Positions 24,916 through 33,620 are shown, counted from the first letter of the stretch. The stretch: 50,476 nt of DNA from Christensenellaceae bacterium OttesenSCG-928-K19 (GCA_030266015.1 JAJDHD010000016.1:1-50476); one strand, 5' to 3'. Notes: a model not told the origin generated them from the letters alone. Numbers and translations: made by a program.

Positions 24916-27900
24916 ATGTATCTGAAAAGAATTGAACTTAACGGATTCAAATCGTTTCCACATAAAAAAGAAATACAGATAAACGGTGGTATTACAGGTG
25001 TTGTGGGGCCAAATGGCAGCGGCAAAAGTAATATCGCCGATGCTTTGCGTTGGGTTCTTGGTGAGCAAAGCTCAAAAAACCTGCGCGGGGCTTCCATGCA
25101 GGACATTATTTTCAATGGCACGCAGGCACGGTCAAAAAAGTCTTACTGTGAGGTTTCGCTTGTATTTGACAATGCGGATGGCAGGATGGATCTTGATTTT
25201 ACGGAAATTTGTGTCAGCCGCAAGATGTACCGCTCGGGTGAAAGTGAATATGCGATCAACAACGCCGGGTGCAGGCTGAAGGATATTCTGGAATTATTTC
25301 GCGACACGGGGATTGGCAAGGAAGGGTATTCCATCATTGGACAGGGACGTATTGATGAAATATTGAACAGCAAGCCTGTGCAGCGCAGGAAGGTGTTTGA
25401 AGAGGCGGCAGGGATTGCAAAATATCGTGCGCGTAAAGAAGAAGCGGAGCGTAACCTGCAAAAAACGAGTGATAATATCGTTCGTATTGATGATATTATT
25501 GCTGAGCTGGAAACGCAGATTGGGCCGCTGGAAATACAGATGCGTGAAGCAAAGGATTATAATACACTTCGGGAACGTCTAAAGCAGCTTGATATCAATT
25601 TGTTTTTATACAATTATGATCGAACTGCCGAGCGCATGAAAAGAATGGATGCACAGGTGGAGGAGCTTGAACAGGAATTTGATGATCTTTCAAATGAGAT
25701 TACAAAAATGGGGGAGCAGCAAGCAGAAGTAAAGCAGCAATCCGCCGCCATCCAGCAAGAGATTGATTCCCACAACTCAAGAGTGAGCGGGCTTTTGCAG
25801 CAGCAGGAAAAGCTAAAGGGAAAGCGCGCCCTTCTGGAAGAACGTGAGAAGAATTGCAGAAATTCTATGGAAGCAGGCAATTCGCATCGGGAAGAGCTTG
25901 AGAAGAGTATTGAAGAGTATTCCACAACGATAAAAGATATTAATGAAAAAATAAATGGTCTGAATGCTGTTTTGGATGAACAATATGCGGAAATCTCTGG
26001 CCTCAAAGAAAAAATGCTGGACATGGCAGGGCGCGAGGACGGCTATGCGGAGAGCATTGAGGACGTGCGGCGGCAGGCGGAAGATCTGCGCGCCTCGCTG
26101 CAAACATGTAAAATTAATTATAGCGAGAGCACTGTCCGCATGGATGTGTTAAAAGGCAAATGCACAGAACTGGAAAGTCGCCTGACCCAGCATGGTGAGC
26201 ATTTTAATGGGGTGGAGCAGTCTGTAGCAGAATGCCGCAGACAGCTTGAGCAATATGAAGGTGCAAGCGCAGAGATGCGCAATAGATCAAACGAGCTGGC
26301 GCAGCTTATGATGCAGTCCAAAGAAAATGAAAAAGAGAAAACGGAGCTGCTTGCCGACGTAACCCGGATGCTGAATGAAGACCAGTCGCGGTATAAGTTG
26401 CTTGCCGATATGAATGAAGACCATGAAGGGTATTTTGACAGCGTGCGTTCCTTACTCCGCAAATCTGGCGGCGAACCGGAGATTTCGCGTAAAATAAAAG
26501 GCGTGTTGGCGGAAGTGATAGATGTTCCCAAACAATATGAGACACCAATGGAAGTGATATTAGGGAATGCTCTGCAAAATATTGTGGTGGAAACAGATAG
26601 CGATGCAAAGGAGATCATTTCTTATTTGCGGCGCAACAATCTTGGGAGGGTGACATTTCTTCCAGCGAAATCACTTAAAGTGCGTTATTTGAATAGAGAA
26701 GAAAAAGAATTGCTTTCTATGCCGGGAGTGCTTGGTGTTGCCAGCGAGATGATTGGCTGCGAAGAAGGGATCCGCCCGGCCGTAGATTTTTTGCTGGCAC
26801 GTACGGTGATTGTAGAAGATATGGATTGTGCTGTCGCTTTGATGCGCAAAGCGGAATATTCGTTTCGCACGGTTACCATGCAGGGTGATTTTATAAAGCC
26901 GGGTGGTGTAATTACGGGCGGTAGCCTGAAACAGAAGAATACCGGGCTTTTGTCGCGCAAGCGTATGGCAGACGAACTAAAAAAAGCGGTAGAGAAAAAC
27001 AAGACGGAGCAGCAAAAGCTGCAAGCGGAGCTGGGCAAGAGCGCTGCATTGCAGCAGGACTTGCAGCAAGAGCAGCAAAAAGTGTTGGAAAAGCTGCGTT
27101 TGCAGGAAATTGCGCAGGCAGAAGTGAAGCAGCAACTTATAAATTATGAGTCGCAAATTGAGGAAAAGGATACGGCGTGTCATTCTCTTACGGAAGAGCT
27201 TACGGAAGCACAGGCAGAGCTGGCTGCAATCACGAGAAAAGCGAATGACGCCTTGGACGAGTCGGAGTCCTTGCAGACGGCATATGATGAGATGAACGCC
27301 AAGTTGGTGGCAAAAGAAGAAAAACGGTCACAAGGAATTAAAGAAAACACTCAAATGCGCGAAGTACTCTCTCAAATGGAACTGGAACATGCAGAAAAGA
27401 GCAATGAAAAAACAATATTGATGAACGAATCTGAGCGCTTGAAGGCGGCAAGTTTCTCTGCGCGGAATACGATGGGAGAATTGGACGGCCAAAAGGAGTC
27501 ACTGCATGCAGAATGGCAGGACATAAAACGGCGCAAGCATGAGTTGAACGAAGAGATTGATGACAGTATTGTGGAAATAAAAAATGCTGGCGCCATGGTG
27601 CAGGACAAGCTGGACGAGCGCGAACGCCTGAATAACCTGCTGGAACAAAACGAACAAAAACAAACAGCAATGGCGGAGCGTAAGAATTTGCTGATCGAAC
27701 AAAAATATAAATTGATTGCAAACAAGGAAAAAGCGGAAATTGCGCGTGAAACAATGCAAAATAAGATGTGGGAAGATTATGGACTGACTTACGCGAATGC
27801 GCTTGACTTAAAGGATGATGATTTTGGATTCCAGAACGCGACGCGGGAATCTGAGGAAATACGTAACAGACTGCGGGAAATGGGTGCGGTAAACCCCAAC

Positions 27901-28479
27901 GCGATTGAAGACTACGCACGCGTGAGCGAGCGGTATGAGAACTTGAAAACACAGAGGGAAGACCTTGTGCAGGCGGGGGATGACCTGAAAATTGTGATCG
28001 ATGACCTGCTTAATGGAATGACGGCGAGCTTTAAAGAAAAGTTTGACCTGATCAACGGTCATTTTATGAAAGTATTCAAGGAATTGTTTGGCGGCGGTCA
28101 TGCAGAAGTGCAGCTTTTGGATGAAGATAATATCATGGAATGTGGAATTGATATTATTGCGGAGCCACCTGGCAAGAAGCTGCAAAGCATCACGCTTTTA
28201 TCTGGCGGGGAAAAAGCGCTTACAGCGATTGCGCTACTCTTTGCGATGCTTTCCATCAATCCATCGCCAGTGTGCCTGCTGGATGAGATAGACGCGCCGC
28301 TGGACGACGCAAACCTGATCCGCCTGGCGGACTATCTAACAAAGCTGTCTAAGGAATTACAATTTATTGTGATTACACACAGGAAGCCAACAATGGCAAT
28401 CTGTGATACGCTATACGGTGTGGCGATGCATGAAAAAGGCGTTTCGGATATCGTTTCTGTACAACTGGAAGGAGCATGA
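24916..28479 (+). CDS. smc: Chromosome partition protein SMC
   Basis: ATPase that extrudes DNA loops and compacts and separates chromosomes with ScpA and ScpB. The 1187-residue product has the Walker A box GPNGSGKS (31-38), a first coiled coil (about 165-500), a hinge (about 515-665, containing GGVITGGS), a second coiled coil (about 680-1010), the signature LLSGGEKAL near 1094-1102 and Walker B LLDEIDAPLD near 1118-1127. The ATG has only a weak AGG-type ribosome site. The 186-base gap upstream lacks rnc, which precedes smc in many Bacillota. ftsY follows with a one-base gap. Confidence 0.97.
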   Translation: MYLKRIELNGFKSFPHKKEIQINGGITGVVGPNGSGKSNIADALRWVLGEQSSKNLRGASMQDIIFNGTQARSKKSYCEVSLVFDNADGRMDLDFTEICVSRKMYRSGESEYAINNAGCRLKDILELFRDTGIGKEGYSIIGQGRIDEILNSKPVQRRKVFEEAAGIAKYRARKEEAERNLQKTSDNIVRIDDIIAELETQIGPLEIQMREAKDYNTLRERLKQLDINLFLYNYDRTAERMKRMDAQVEELEQEFDDLSNEITKMGEQQAEVKQQSAAIQQEIDSHNSRVSGLLQQQEKLKGKRALLEEREKNCRNSMEAGNSHREELEKSIEEYSTTIKDINEKINGLNAVLDEQYAEISGLKEKMLDMAGREDGYAESIEDVRRQAEDLRASLQTCKINYSESTVRMDVLKGKCTELESRLTQHGEHFNGVEQSVAECRRQLEQYEGASAEMRNRSNELAQLMMQSKENEKEKTELLADVTRMLNEDQSRYKLLADMNEDHEGYFDSVRSLLRKSGGEPEISRKIKGVLAEVIDVPKQYETPMEVILGNALQNIVVETDSDAKEIISYLRRNNLGRVTFLPAKSLKVRYLNREEKELLSMPGVLGVASEMIGCEEGIRPAVDFLLARTVIVEDMDCAVALMRKAEYSFRTVTMQGDFIKPGGVITGGSLKQKNTGLLSRKRMADELKKAVEKNKTEQQKLQAELGKSAALQQDLQQEQQKVLEKLRLQEIAQAEVKQQLINYESQIEEKDTACHSLTEELTEAQAELAAITRKANDALDESESLQTAYDEMNAKLVAKEEKRSQGIKENTQMREVLSQMELEHAEKSNEKTILMNESERLKAASFSARNTMGELDGQKESLHAEWQDIKRRKHELNEEIDDSIVEIKNAGAMVQDKLDERERLNNLLEQNEQKQTAMAERKNLLIEQKYKLIANKEKAEIARETMQNKMWEDYGLTYANALDLKDDDFGFQNATRESEEIRNRLREMGAVNPNAIEDYARVSERYENLKTQREDLVQAGDDLKIVIDDLLNGMTASFKEKFDLINGHFMKVFKELFGGGHAEVQLLDEDNIMECGIDIIAEPPGKKLQSITLLSGGEKALTAIALLFAMLSINPSPVCLLDEIDAPLDDANLIRLADYLTKLSKELQFIVITHRKPTMAICDTLYGVAMHEKGVSDIVSVQLEGA

Positions 28480-28480
28480 A

Positions 28481-29380
28481 ATGGGATTTTTCGATAAAAT
28501 AAAAGAACGGATGAATAAAACACGGGATAATATTTCCGCGCGGCTGAACAATGTAATTAAAAACTTCCGTAAAGTGGACGAAGAATTTTTTGAGGAGCTA
28601 GAGGAAGCGCTTATCCTCTCCGACCTTGGCGTTGCAACAACAGATAAAGTGGTGGAAACGTTGAGGGATACGGTAAAGGAACGGAAGATTGCAGACACGG
28701 CAGAAATAAAAGAATTGTTGATAGAGATTCTGGCGGATTACATGCAGGCCTCGCCGCTTGAAATAAAAAAGCCGACAGTGATGCTGGTAGTGGGCGTAAA
28801 CGGCGTGGGGAAAACAACAGCGATTGGCAAGTTGTCCGCTTATTATGGGCAGCAGGGCAAGAAGGTTATCATTGCCGCCGCGGATACGTTTCGTGCTGCC
28901 GCCGCCGAGCAGCTTTCTGTTTGGGGGCAACGCACAGATACACGTGTGATTAAGTATGCGGAAGGCGCAGATCCTGCAGCTGTTGTATTTGACGCTATTG
29001 ACGCGGCAAAACATGCGGACGCGGATTTGCTTATAATCGATACCGCCGGCAGGCTGCATAACAAAAAGAACCTGATGAGTGAGCTGGAAAAAATAAATCG
29101 TGTGATTGATAAATCCTATGCGGATGCAAACAGGGAGACTTTTTTGGTGATTGATGCCACAACAGGCCAGAATGCCATTTCGCAGGCGGAAGTATTCAAC
29201 GAGAGTGTAAAGCTGACGGGAATTATATTGACTAAGCTGGATGGCACGGCAAAAGGCGGCGTGGTGTGTGCGGTAAAGGACATGACAAGCGTTCCAGTGC
29301 GGTTTATTGGCGTGGGCGAAGGCGTGGATGATCTTCAACCATTTGACGCGAAGGAATTTGCGCGGGCGATTATAGAGTAG
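28481..29380 (+). CDS. ftsY: Signal recognition particle receptor FtsY
   Basis: Membrane-associated GTPase that receives SRP-ribosome complexes for co-translational insertion. The 299-residue protein consists of the N helical domain (1-85) and the G domain with GVNGVGKTT (105-113), a D-T-A-G-R motif and TKLDG. The acidic A domain of E. coli FtsY is absent, as is common in Gram-positives; the short N-terminal amphipathic stretch GFFDKIKERM probably binds membrane. AAGGAG six bases before the ATG at 28481 fixes the start, although the frame is open further upstream inside smc. Confidence 0.96.
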   Translation: MGFFDKIKERMNKTRDNISARLNNVIKNFRKVDEEFFEELEEALILSDLGVATTDKVVETLRDTVKERKIADTAEIKELLIEILADYMQASPLEIKKPTVMLVVGVNGVGKTTAIGKLSAYYGQQGKKVIIAAADTFRAAAAEQLSVWGQRTDTRVIKYAEGADPAAVVFDAIDAAKHADADLLIIDTAGRLHNKKNLMSELEKINRVIDKSYADANRETFLVIDATTGQNAISQAEVFNESVKLTGIILTKLDGTAKGGVVCAVKDMTSVPVRFIGVGEGVDDLQPFDAKEFARAIIE

Positions 29381-29387
29381 AAAACGC

Positions 29388-29415
29388 TTGACAATGGGGA
29401 TGAATACTGTATAAT
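29388..29415 (+). promoter_or_regulatory. Consensus sigma-A promoter for ylxM-ffh
   Basis: TTGACA (29388-29393) and TATAAT (29410-29415) with a 16-base spacer, directly after the ftsY stop. Both boxes are exact consensus. The predicted start, about 29421-29422, coincides with the first base of a 9-bp hairpin. Confidence 0.9.
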
Positions 29416-29420
29416 AAGAC

Positions 29421-29448
29421 GGGTGTAAAGGTGTTTTGGTTTACACCC
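29421..29448 (+). promoter_or_regulatory. 5'-terminal hairpin of the ylxM-ffh mRNA
   Basis: GGGTGTAAA (29421-29429) and TTTACACCC (29440-29448) form a perfect 9-bp stem with a 10-base loop, followed by TTTTGATTT. It starts at the predicted transcription start, a position where hairpins protect mRNA from 5'-end decay. The T-rich tail also leaves weak attenuation possible. Confidence 0.65.
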
Positions 29449-29473
29449 TTTTGATTTGGAGGCGGCATGTGTG

Positions 29474-29725
29474 ATGAAAAGTGAAAAAGACCTCGATTTG
29501 CCGCTGTATTATGATTTTTATGGAAGTTTTTTAACGGAAAAGCAGGCAAAGGTGTTTGAGATGTATTACAATGATGACCTGTCGCTTGCGGAGATTGCGC
29601 AGGAGATGGAAATCTCGCGACAGGGTGTGATGGACACGGTAAAACGGTCTCGTAAAAAGCTTTATGATATGGAAGAAAAACTGGGGCTTGTGAAAAAAGA
29701 ACTGGAGGGTTCAAATGGCGTTTGA
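29474..29725 (+). CDS. ylxM: YlxM/p13-family helix-turn-helix protein
   Basis: Small protein encoded with ffh in many Gram-positives and thought to modulate SRP assembly or GTPase activity. The 83-residue product has a sigma-70 region 4-like helix-turn-helix (SLAEIAQEMEISRQGVMDTV, about 36-55) and a charged C-terminal helix. GGAGG (29458-29462) lies 11 bases before the ATG at 29474; a GTG one codon earlier is 8 bases from it and may be the true start. The last 11 bases overlap ffh, indicating coupling. Confidence 0.9.
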   Translation: MKSEKDLDLPLYYDFYGSFLTEKQAKVFEMYYNDDLSLAEIAQEMEISRQGVMDTVKRSRKKLYDMEEKLGLVKKELEGSNGV

Positions 29726-31034
29726 AGGAATTGCGGAAAAACTGCAAAACGTATTTAAAAAGCTTACCTCCCGTGGAAAGCTGACAGAAGCCGATATTAA
29801 AGCCGCAATGCGTGAAGTGAAGCTGGTGCTGCTAGAGGCAGATGTAAACTTTATTGTGGTTAAAAAGTTTATAAAAGACCTTTCTGAAAAAGCGGTGGGC
29901 GAGCATATACTGGAAAGCCTAACACCCGGGCAACAGGTGGTAAAGCTGGTGCGCGATGAGTTGACAGAGCTTCTTGGCGGTACGCAAGCCGAGGTGAAGA
30001 GCGGTAATCCCACTGTTATTTTGATGATGGGCTTGCAGGGTGCAGGTAAAACTACTTTTTGCGCCAAGCTTGCTGGATATTACAAAAAGCAGGGCAGGAA
30101 ACCATTGCTTGTGGCGTGTGATATTTATCGCCCGGCGGCGATTAAGCAGTTGCATGTGGTGGGTGAGCAGGTCGGCGTCGATGTATTTGATGAAGGGCAG
30201 GAAAACCCTTCAAAAATCTATAAAAATGCGATGCAATTTGCCACGAGGAACGCTTGCGATATCATTATAGTAGACACAGCGGGGCGCTTGCATATTGACG
30301 ATGAAATGATGGGTGAACTGAAAGAGCTGAAGCAGACGGCGAACCCGACGGAAACGCTGCTTGTGTTGGACGCGATGACAGGGCAAGACGCAGTAAACGC
30401 GGCTACAACATTTAATGACAATATCGGCATAGACGGCGTGATTCTTACAAAGATCGACGGTGACACACGCGGTGGTGCGGCGATGTCTGTGCGCGCGGTG
30501 ACGGGCAAACCGATTAAGTTTGTGGGAACGGGCGAAAAGTTGGATAACATAGAACCATTTTACCCTGACAGGATGGCGTCACGTATCCTTGGTATGGGTG
30601 ACGTTTTGACATTGATTGAGAAAGCGGAAACCGCTTTTGAAGAGAAAAAGCAAATAGAACTGCAACAAAAGATATCAAAGGACCAGCTTACGCTGGAAGA
30701 TTTTTTGGAACAACTGGAGCAGCTTAAAGACATGGGCTCTATGAGCGATATCCTTTCCATGATGCCGGGTGGCAACAAGCTTGCGAATATGCAGGTGGAT
30801 GAAAAACAGATGGAGCGCACCAAAGCGATTGTGCTCTCTATGACACTGGAAGAACGCCGGGATCCGCACATTATTAACGGGCCGCGCAGGAAACGCATTG
30901 CGGCGGGCAGTGGCACACAGATACAAGATGTAAACAGGCTTTTGAATCAGTTTGACCAGATGCGCAAAATGCTGAAGCAATTTACTGGAAAAGGCGGCAA
31001 AAAGCGCCGCGGCATGTTCAAAATGCCGTTTTAA
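29715..31034 (+). CDS. ffh: Signal recognition particle protein Ffh (SRP54)
   Basis: GTPase that binds signal sequences on ribosomes and, with SRP RNA, targets them to FtsY. The 439-residue protein has the N domain (1-90), the G domain with GLQGAGKTT (106-114), DIYRPAA, a D-T-A-G-R-L motif and TKIDGDTRGG, and a methionine-rich M domain (about 300-430) ending in a basic GKKRRGMFK tail. The M domain holds the conserved SMMPGG and RKRIAAGSGT RNA-binding segments. It overlaps ylxM by 11 bases. The SRP RNA gene itself is not in this window as far as I can see. Confidence 0.97.
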   Translation: MAFEGIAEKLQNVFKKLTSRGKLTEADIKAAMREVKLVLLEADVNFIVVKKFIKDLSEKAVGEHILESLTPGQQVVKLVRDELTELLGGTQAEVKSGNPTVILMMGLQGAGKTTFCAKLAGYYKKQGRKPLLVACDIYRPAAIKQLHVVGEQVGVDVFDEGQENPSKIYKNAMQFATRNACDIIIVDTAGRLHIDDEMMGELKELKQTANPTETLLVLDAMTGQDAVNAATTFNDNIGIDGVILTKIDGDTRGGAAMSVRAVTGKPIKFVGTGEKLDNIEPFYPDRMASRILGMGDVLTLIEKAETAFEEKKQIELQQKISKDQLTLEDFLEQLEQLKDMGSMSDILSMMPGGNKLANMQVDEKQMERTKAIVLSMTLEERRDPHIINGPRRKRIAAGSGTQIQDVNRLLNQFDQMRKMLKQFTGKGGKKRRGMFKMPF

Positions 31035-31103
31035 AAAAAGTAAAACGCATCGTATGCGGTGTGATTTATAAAAAATGAAGCATAGAAATGTTGGAGGTTT
31101 CAA

Positions 31104-31502
31104 ATGGCAGTAAAAATCAGATTGAAGAGACTGGGTAGCAAGAAGAATCCCTTTTACAGGTTGGTTGTGGCAGATGAGCGTGCACCGAGGGATGGTCGTT
31201 TTATTGAGCAGTTGGGATATTACAATCCGCTGACAAAAGAGCTTAAGCTGGACAACGACAAAGCGAAAGAATGGATTGGCAATGGAGCGCAGCCTACAGA
31301 TACAGCGCGTGCGTTGCTGAAAAAAAGCGGTGCGATTGAGCAGGATGCACAGCCTAAAAAGCAACTGGCTAAAAAGGCAAAGACAGAAAAGCCAGAAGCG
31401 GTTGTAGAAGAAACTGCGCCTGTGGAAGACGCGGCAGAGGCTGTTGCTGCCGAAGAACCTAAAACGGAAGAAACCGTCGCGGCTGAAGAGGAAGCGAAAT
31501 AA
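31104..31502 (+). CDS. rpsP: Ribosomal protein bS16 with extended acidic tail
   Basis: Small-subunit ribosomal protein bound to 16S rRNA. Residues 1-82 are an ordinary S16 ([19 protein letters not shown] start, [15 protein letters not shown]). The protein is 132 residues against about 80-90 in most bacteria: residues 83-132 form an extra tail, first Lys-rich ([15 protein letters not shown]), then Ala/Glu/Val-rich and strongly acidic. Such tails are seen in some lineages and their role is unknown. GGAGG lies before the ATG. The gene follows ffh in the usual ffh-rpsP-khpA-rimM-trmD-rplS order. Confidence 0.95.
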   Translation: MAVKIRLKRLGSKKNPFYRLVVADERAPRDGRFIEQLGYYNPLTKELKLDNDKAKEWIGNGAQPTDTARALLKKSGAIEQDAQPKKQLAKKAKTEKPEAVVEETAPVEDAAEAVAAEEPKTEETVAAEEEAK

Positions 31503-31532
31503 TCGCATCCGGTCTTTGACAGGAGAGATAAT

Positions 31533-31760
31533 ATGCGGGAATTAGTTGAATTTATGGCGAAAAGCCTTGTAGACCAGCCAGATGCGGTCAATGTGACGGA
31601 GCGGGAAGAAGATAACGCTTTTATCATTGAGATTACCGTTGCGCCTGATGACATGGGCAAGGTGATTGGCAAGCAGGGAAGAATTGCCAAAGCGATTCGT
31701 ACTGTTGTGAAAGCGGCAAGCGTGAAATCACCCAAGAAATATATTGTAGAGATCGTATGA
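31533..31760 (+). CDS. khpA: KH-domain RNA-binding protein KhpA
   Basis: A 75-residue single KH domain of the YlqC/KhpA family. The RNA-binding loop is GKVIGKQGRIAKAIR (about 44-58), with the GxxG as GKQG. In Gram-positives KhpA pairs with KhpB (Jag/EloR) and affects cell elongation and division through RNA binding; khpB is not in this window. AGGAGAG precedes the ATG. The stop overlaps the rimM start as ATGA. Confidence 0.93.
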   Translation: MRELVEFMAKSLVDQPDAVNVTEREEDNAFIIEITVAPDDMGKVIGKQGRIAKAIRTVVKAASVKSPKKYIVEIV

Positions 31761-32281
31761 CGGATTTTTTTGAACTGGGCAGGATTGTAAAACCGCAGGG
31801 GATCAAAGGGGAAGTAAAGGTGGAAGCCTATACCGATGATCTTGAGCGGTTTTACAACTTGGACTTTGTGTTTTTTAAAGAGAAAAGCGGCTATGTAGCC
31901 CACACACTGGAGCGTGTGAGGGTGGATGCAAAGGCCGCTTATCTTAAATTTGAGGATACAGACGATAGAAATACGGCAGAAAAGCTGCGTGGGACATATA
32001 TCTACATTGACCGCGCAAACGCGGCAGAACTCCCACCCGGTGCGCATTATATCCAAGATTTGATTGGTATGACTGTGAGCGATGACGAGGGTAAAAAGTT
32101 GGGTGTCCTCAAAGATATTTTGCAGACGGGCAGCAAGGATGTGTATATTGTGGCACTGGAGAGCGGTGGCACATTGATGTTTCCATCTATCGAGGGAGTG
32201 TACATCAGCAAAGATGTGGAACGGGGAGAAATTGTTTTAGATCATGTAAAACTGGCAGAGGTTGCGGTGTATGACGTTTAA
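31757..32281 (+). CDS. rimM: 16S rRNA processing protein RimM
   Basis: Assembly factor for the head of the 30S subunit; it binds S19 and aids 16S maturation. The 174-residue protein has the N-terminal RimM barrel beginning FELGRIVKPQGIKGEVKV (5-22) and a C-terminal PRC-barrel with YIQDLIGMTV and the end motif GEIVLDHVKL. It overlaps khpA by four bases and trmD by 11 bases. Confidence 0.95.
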   Translation: MTDFFELGRIVKPQGIKGEVKVEAYTDDLERFYNLDFVFFKEKSGYVAHTLERVRVDAKAAYLKFEDTDDRNTAEKLRGTYIYIDRANAAELPPGAHYIQDLIGMTVSDDEGKKLGVLKDILQTGSKDVYIVALESGGTLMFPSIEGVYISKDVERGEIVLDHVKLAEVAVYDV

Positions 32282-33011
32282 TTGCCTTACAATATTCCCG
32301 GAAATGTTTACAAGCTTTACAGGTACCAGTCTTTGCGCCAAAGCGATTGAAAAAGGCTTGATTACCATTCATTTATATGATATCCGCGATTATACAAAAG
32401 ACAAACACAAACGTGTGGATGATTATCCCTTTGGTGGCGGTGCAGGAATGCTGATGACCCCGCAACCGCTATTTGATTGCTTTGACGCGGTGCAAAAGAA
32501 TACAAAAGGGAAAAAAGTGAGAACTATTTATTTAAGCCCGGGCGGAACGGTGTTAACACAAGGCAAAGCAAATCATTTACAAGAACAATATGAGGTGCTA
32601 AACCTGTTATGCGGGCATTACGAGGGCGTGGATCAACGCGTATTGGATACTTATATTGATGAAGAACTGTCAATTGGCGACTATGTGCTGACTGGTGGTG
32701 AACTACCAGCTATGGTGTTAATGGATTGCGTGATGCGCTATGTGCCAGAGGTGCTTTCTAATGAGGATTCCACAAAGTCGGAAAGTTTTGGCGATGGCTT
32801 GTTGGAGTATCCGCAATATACCCGACCACAGGAATATAACGGTCTTACCGTGCCGGAGGTGCTTGTTTCTGGGCATCACAAGAATATAGAAAACTGGCAA
32901 CGGGAGCAATCCATTGTAAAAACAGCGCGCGTGCGGCCTGACCTTTTGGATAACGCGCAATTGACGGAAGATGAAAAAATGCTTATTTGCGATGTAAAAA
33001 GCGAAAAATAA
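32271..33011 (+). CDS. trmD: tRNA (guanine-N1)-methyltransferase
   Basis: Methylates G37 of tRNAs with a 3'-adjacent G, preventing +1 frameshifting. The 246-residue SPOUT-family protein has LLCGHYEGVDQRV and the knot segment SIGDYVLTGGELPAM, which bind S-adenosylmethionine. The start at ATG 32271 gives MTFNCLTIFPEMF, the normal TrmD N-terminus, with AGAGG 9 bases upstream inside rimM. The 139-base gap to rplS holds a separate promoter and leader. Confidence 0.96.
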   Translation: MTFNCLTIFPEMFTSFTGTSLCAKAIEKGLITIHLYDIRDYTKDKHKRVDDYPFGGGAGMLMTPQPLFDCFDAVQKNTKGKKVRTIYLSPGGTVLTQGKANHLQEQYEVLNLLCGHYEGVDQRVLDTYIDEELSIGDYVLTGGELPAMVLMDCVMRYVPEVLSNEDSTKSESFGDGLLEYPQYTRPQEYNGLTVPEVLVSGHHKNIENWQREQSIVKTARVRPDLLDNAQLTEDEKMLICDVKSEK

Positions 33012-33013
33012 GC

Positions 33014-33042
33014 TTGCTATCGCAAAAAAACTGTGGTAAAAT
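33014..33042 (+). promoter_or_regulatory. Sigma-A promoter for rplS
   Basis: TTGCTA (33014-33019) and TAAAAT (33037-33042), 17-base spacer, with TGG before the -10 as an extended element. It starts immediately after the trmD stop and gives rplS a leader of about 100 bases. Confidence 0.72.
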
Positions 33043-33098
33043 CAATTTTGTTTGCATTGCCTGGTTATTGGGCGTGTATTAAAAAGAAGTAGGATGGT

Positions 33099-33134
33099 CC
33101 GCTGCTTGGAGCCAAGTAAGAACGTCTGTAGTGG
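33099..33134 (+). promoter_or_regulatory. Candidate L19 autoregulatory leader
   Basis: CCGCTGC (33099-33105) pairs with GTAGTGG (33128-33134), 7 bp with two wobbles. An inner CTTG/CAAG hairpin (33105-33108 with 33113-33116) may compete for one base. The 3' arm runs straight into the AAGGAGG ribosome site of rplS, so folding could control initiation. Position and size fit the L19 leader of Bacillota; I could not check it against the family model. Confidence 0.6.
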
Positions 33135-33150
33135 AAGGAGGCTCATAAAA

Positions 33151-33492
33151 ATGAACGATATTATTAAAGCAATTGAAGCACAGCAGCTTAAGACCGATCT
33201 GCCAGCTCTTTCAATCGGCGACACTGTGAAGGTGAACGTAAAGGTTGTGGAGGGTAGCAGGGAGAGAATCCAGGTTTTTGAAGGATACCTGATTGCCCAA
33301 AAAGGCGGTGGGATATCCGAAACAATTACAGTGCGCCGTGTGTCGTATGGCATTGGTGTAGAACGTACGTTCCCAATACATTCGCCACGAATTGATTCTA
33401 TTGAAGTGGTACGCCACGGTAAGGTGCGCAGGGCAAAGCTATACTATCTGCGTGACAGGGTTGGTAAAGCAGCCAAGATCAGGGAAAAATAA
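33151..33492 (+). CDS. rplS: Ribosomal protein bL19
   Basis: Large-subunit protein at the 30S-50S interface. The 113-residue product starts [14 protein letters not shown] and contains [19 protein letters not shown], the [11 protein letters not shown] segment and the C-terminal [10 protein letters not shown], all typical of L19. The frame is open further upstream but the ATG at 33151, 9 bases after GGAAGGAGG, is the start. It has its own promoter and structured leader, and a strong terminator closes the operon 9 bases after the stop. Confidence 0.97.
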   Translation: MNDIIKAIEAQQLKTDLPALSIGDTVKVNVKVVEGSRERIQVFEGYLIAQKGGGISETITVRRVSYGIGVERTFPIHSPRIDSIEVVRHGKVRRAKLYYLRDRVGKAAKIREK

Positions 33493-33501
33493 GATAAAAA
33501 C

Positions 33502-33537
33502 AAATATCCGGGCCATTGCAGGTTCCGGATATTTTTT
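33502..33537 (+). terminator. Intrinsic terminator after rplS
   Basis: AAATATCCGG (33502-33511) and CCGGATATTT (33525-33534) form a perfect 10-bp stem with a 13-base loop and a six-T tract. It ends the ffh-to-rplS transcription unit. Confidence 0.92.
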
Positions 33538-33562
33538 ATATCTAAGAAGGCATAGATGGCAC

Positions 33563-33591
33563 TTTACGGAAAAAGCGTTTTCCGATATACT
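33563..33591 (+). promoter_or_regulatory. Promoter for rbgA with internal dyad
   Basis: TTTACG (33563-33568) and TATACT (33586-33591) with a 17-base spacer. The spacer is almost filled by an inverted repeat: CGGAAAA (33567-33573) and TTTTCCG (33578-33584) around AGCG. The placement is that of an operator. No regulator is known from this window. Confidence 0.58.
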
Positions 33592-33620
33592 ATTGTGGGT
33601 GTTGATAGAAAGGATAACTC

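Noticed and set aside
31040-31103. Short CGCAT/ATGCG hairpin and possible promoter between ffh and rpsP
   Set aside because: The stem is only 5 bp with no T tract, and no -35/-10 pair with good spacing was found.
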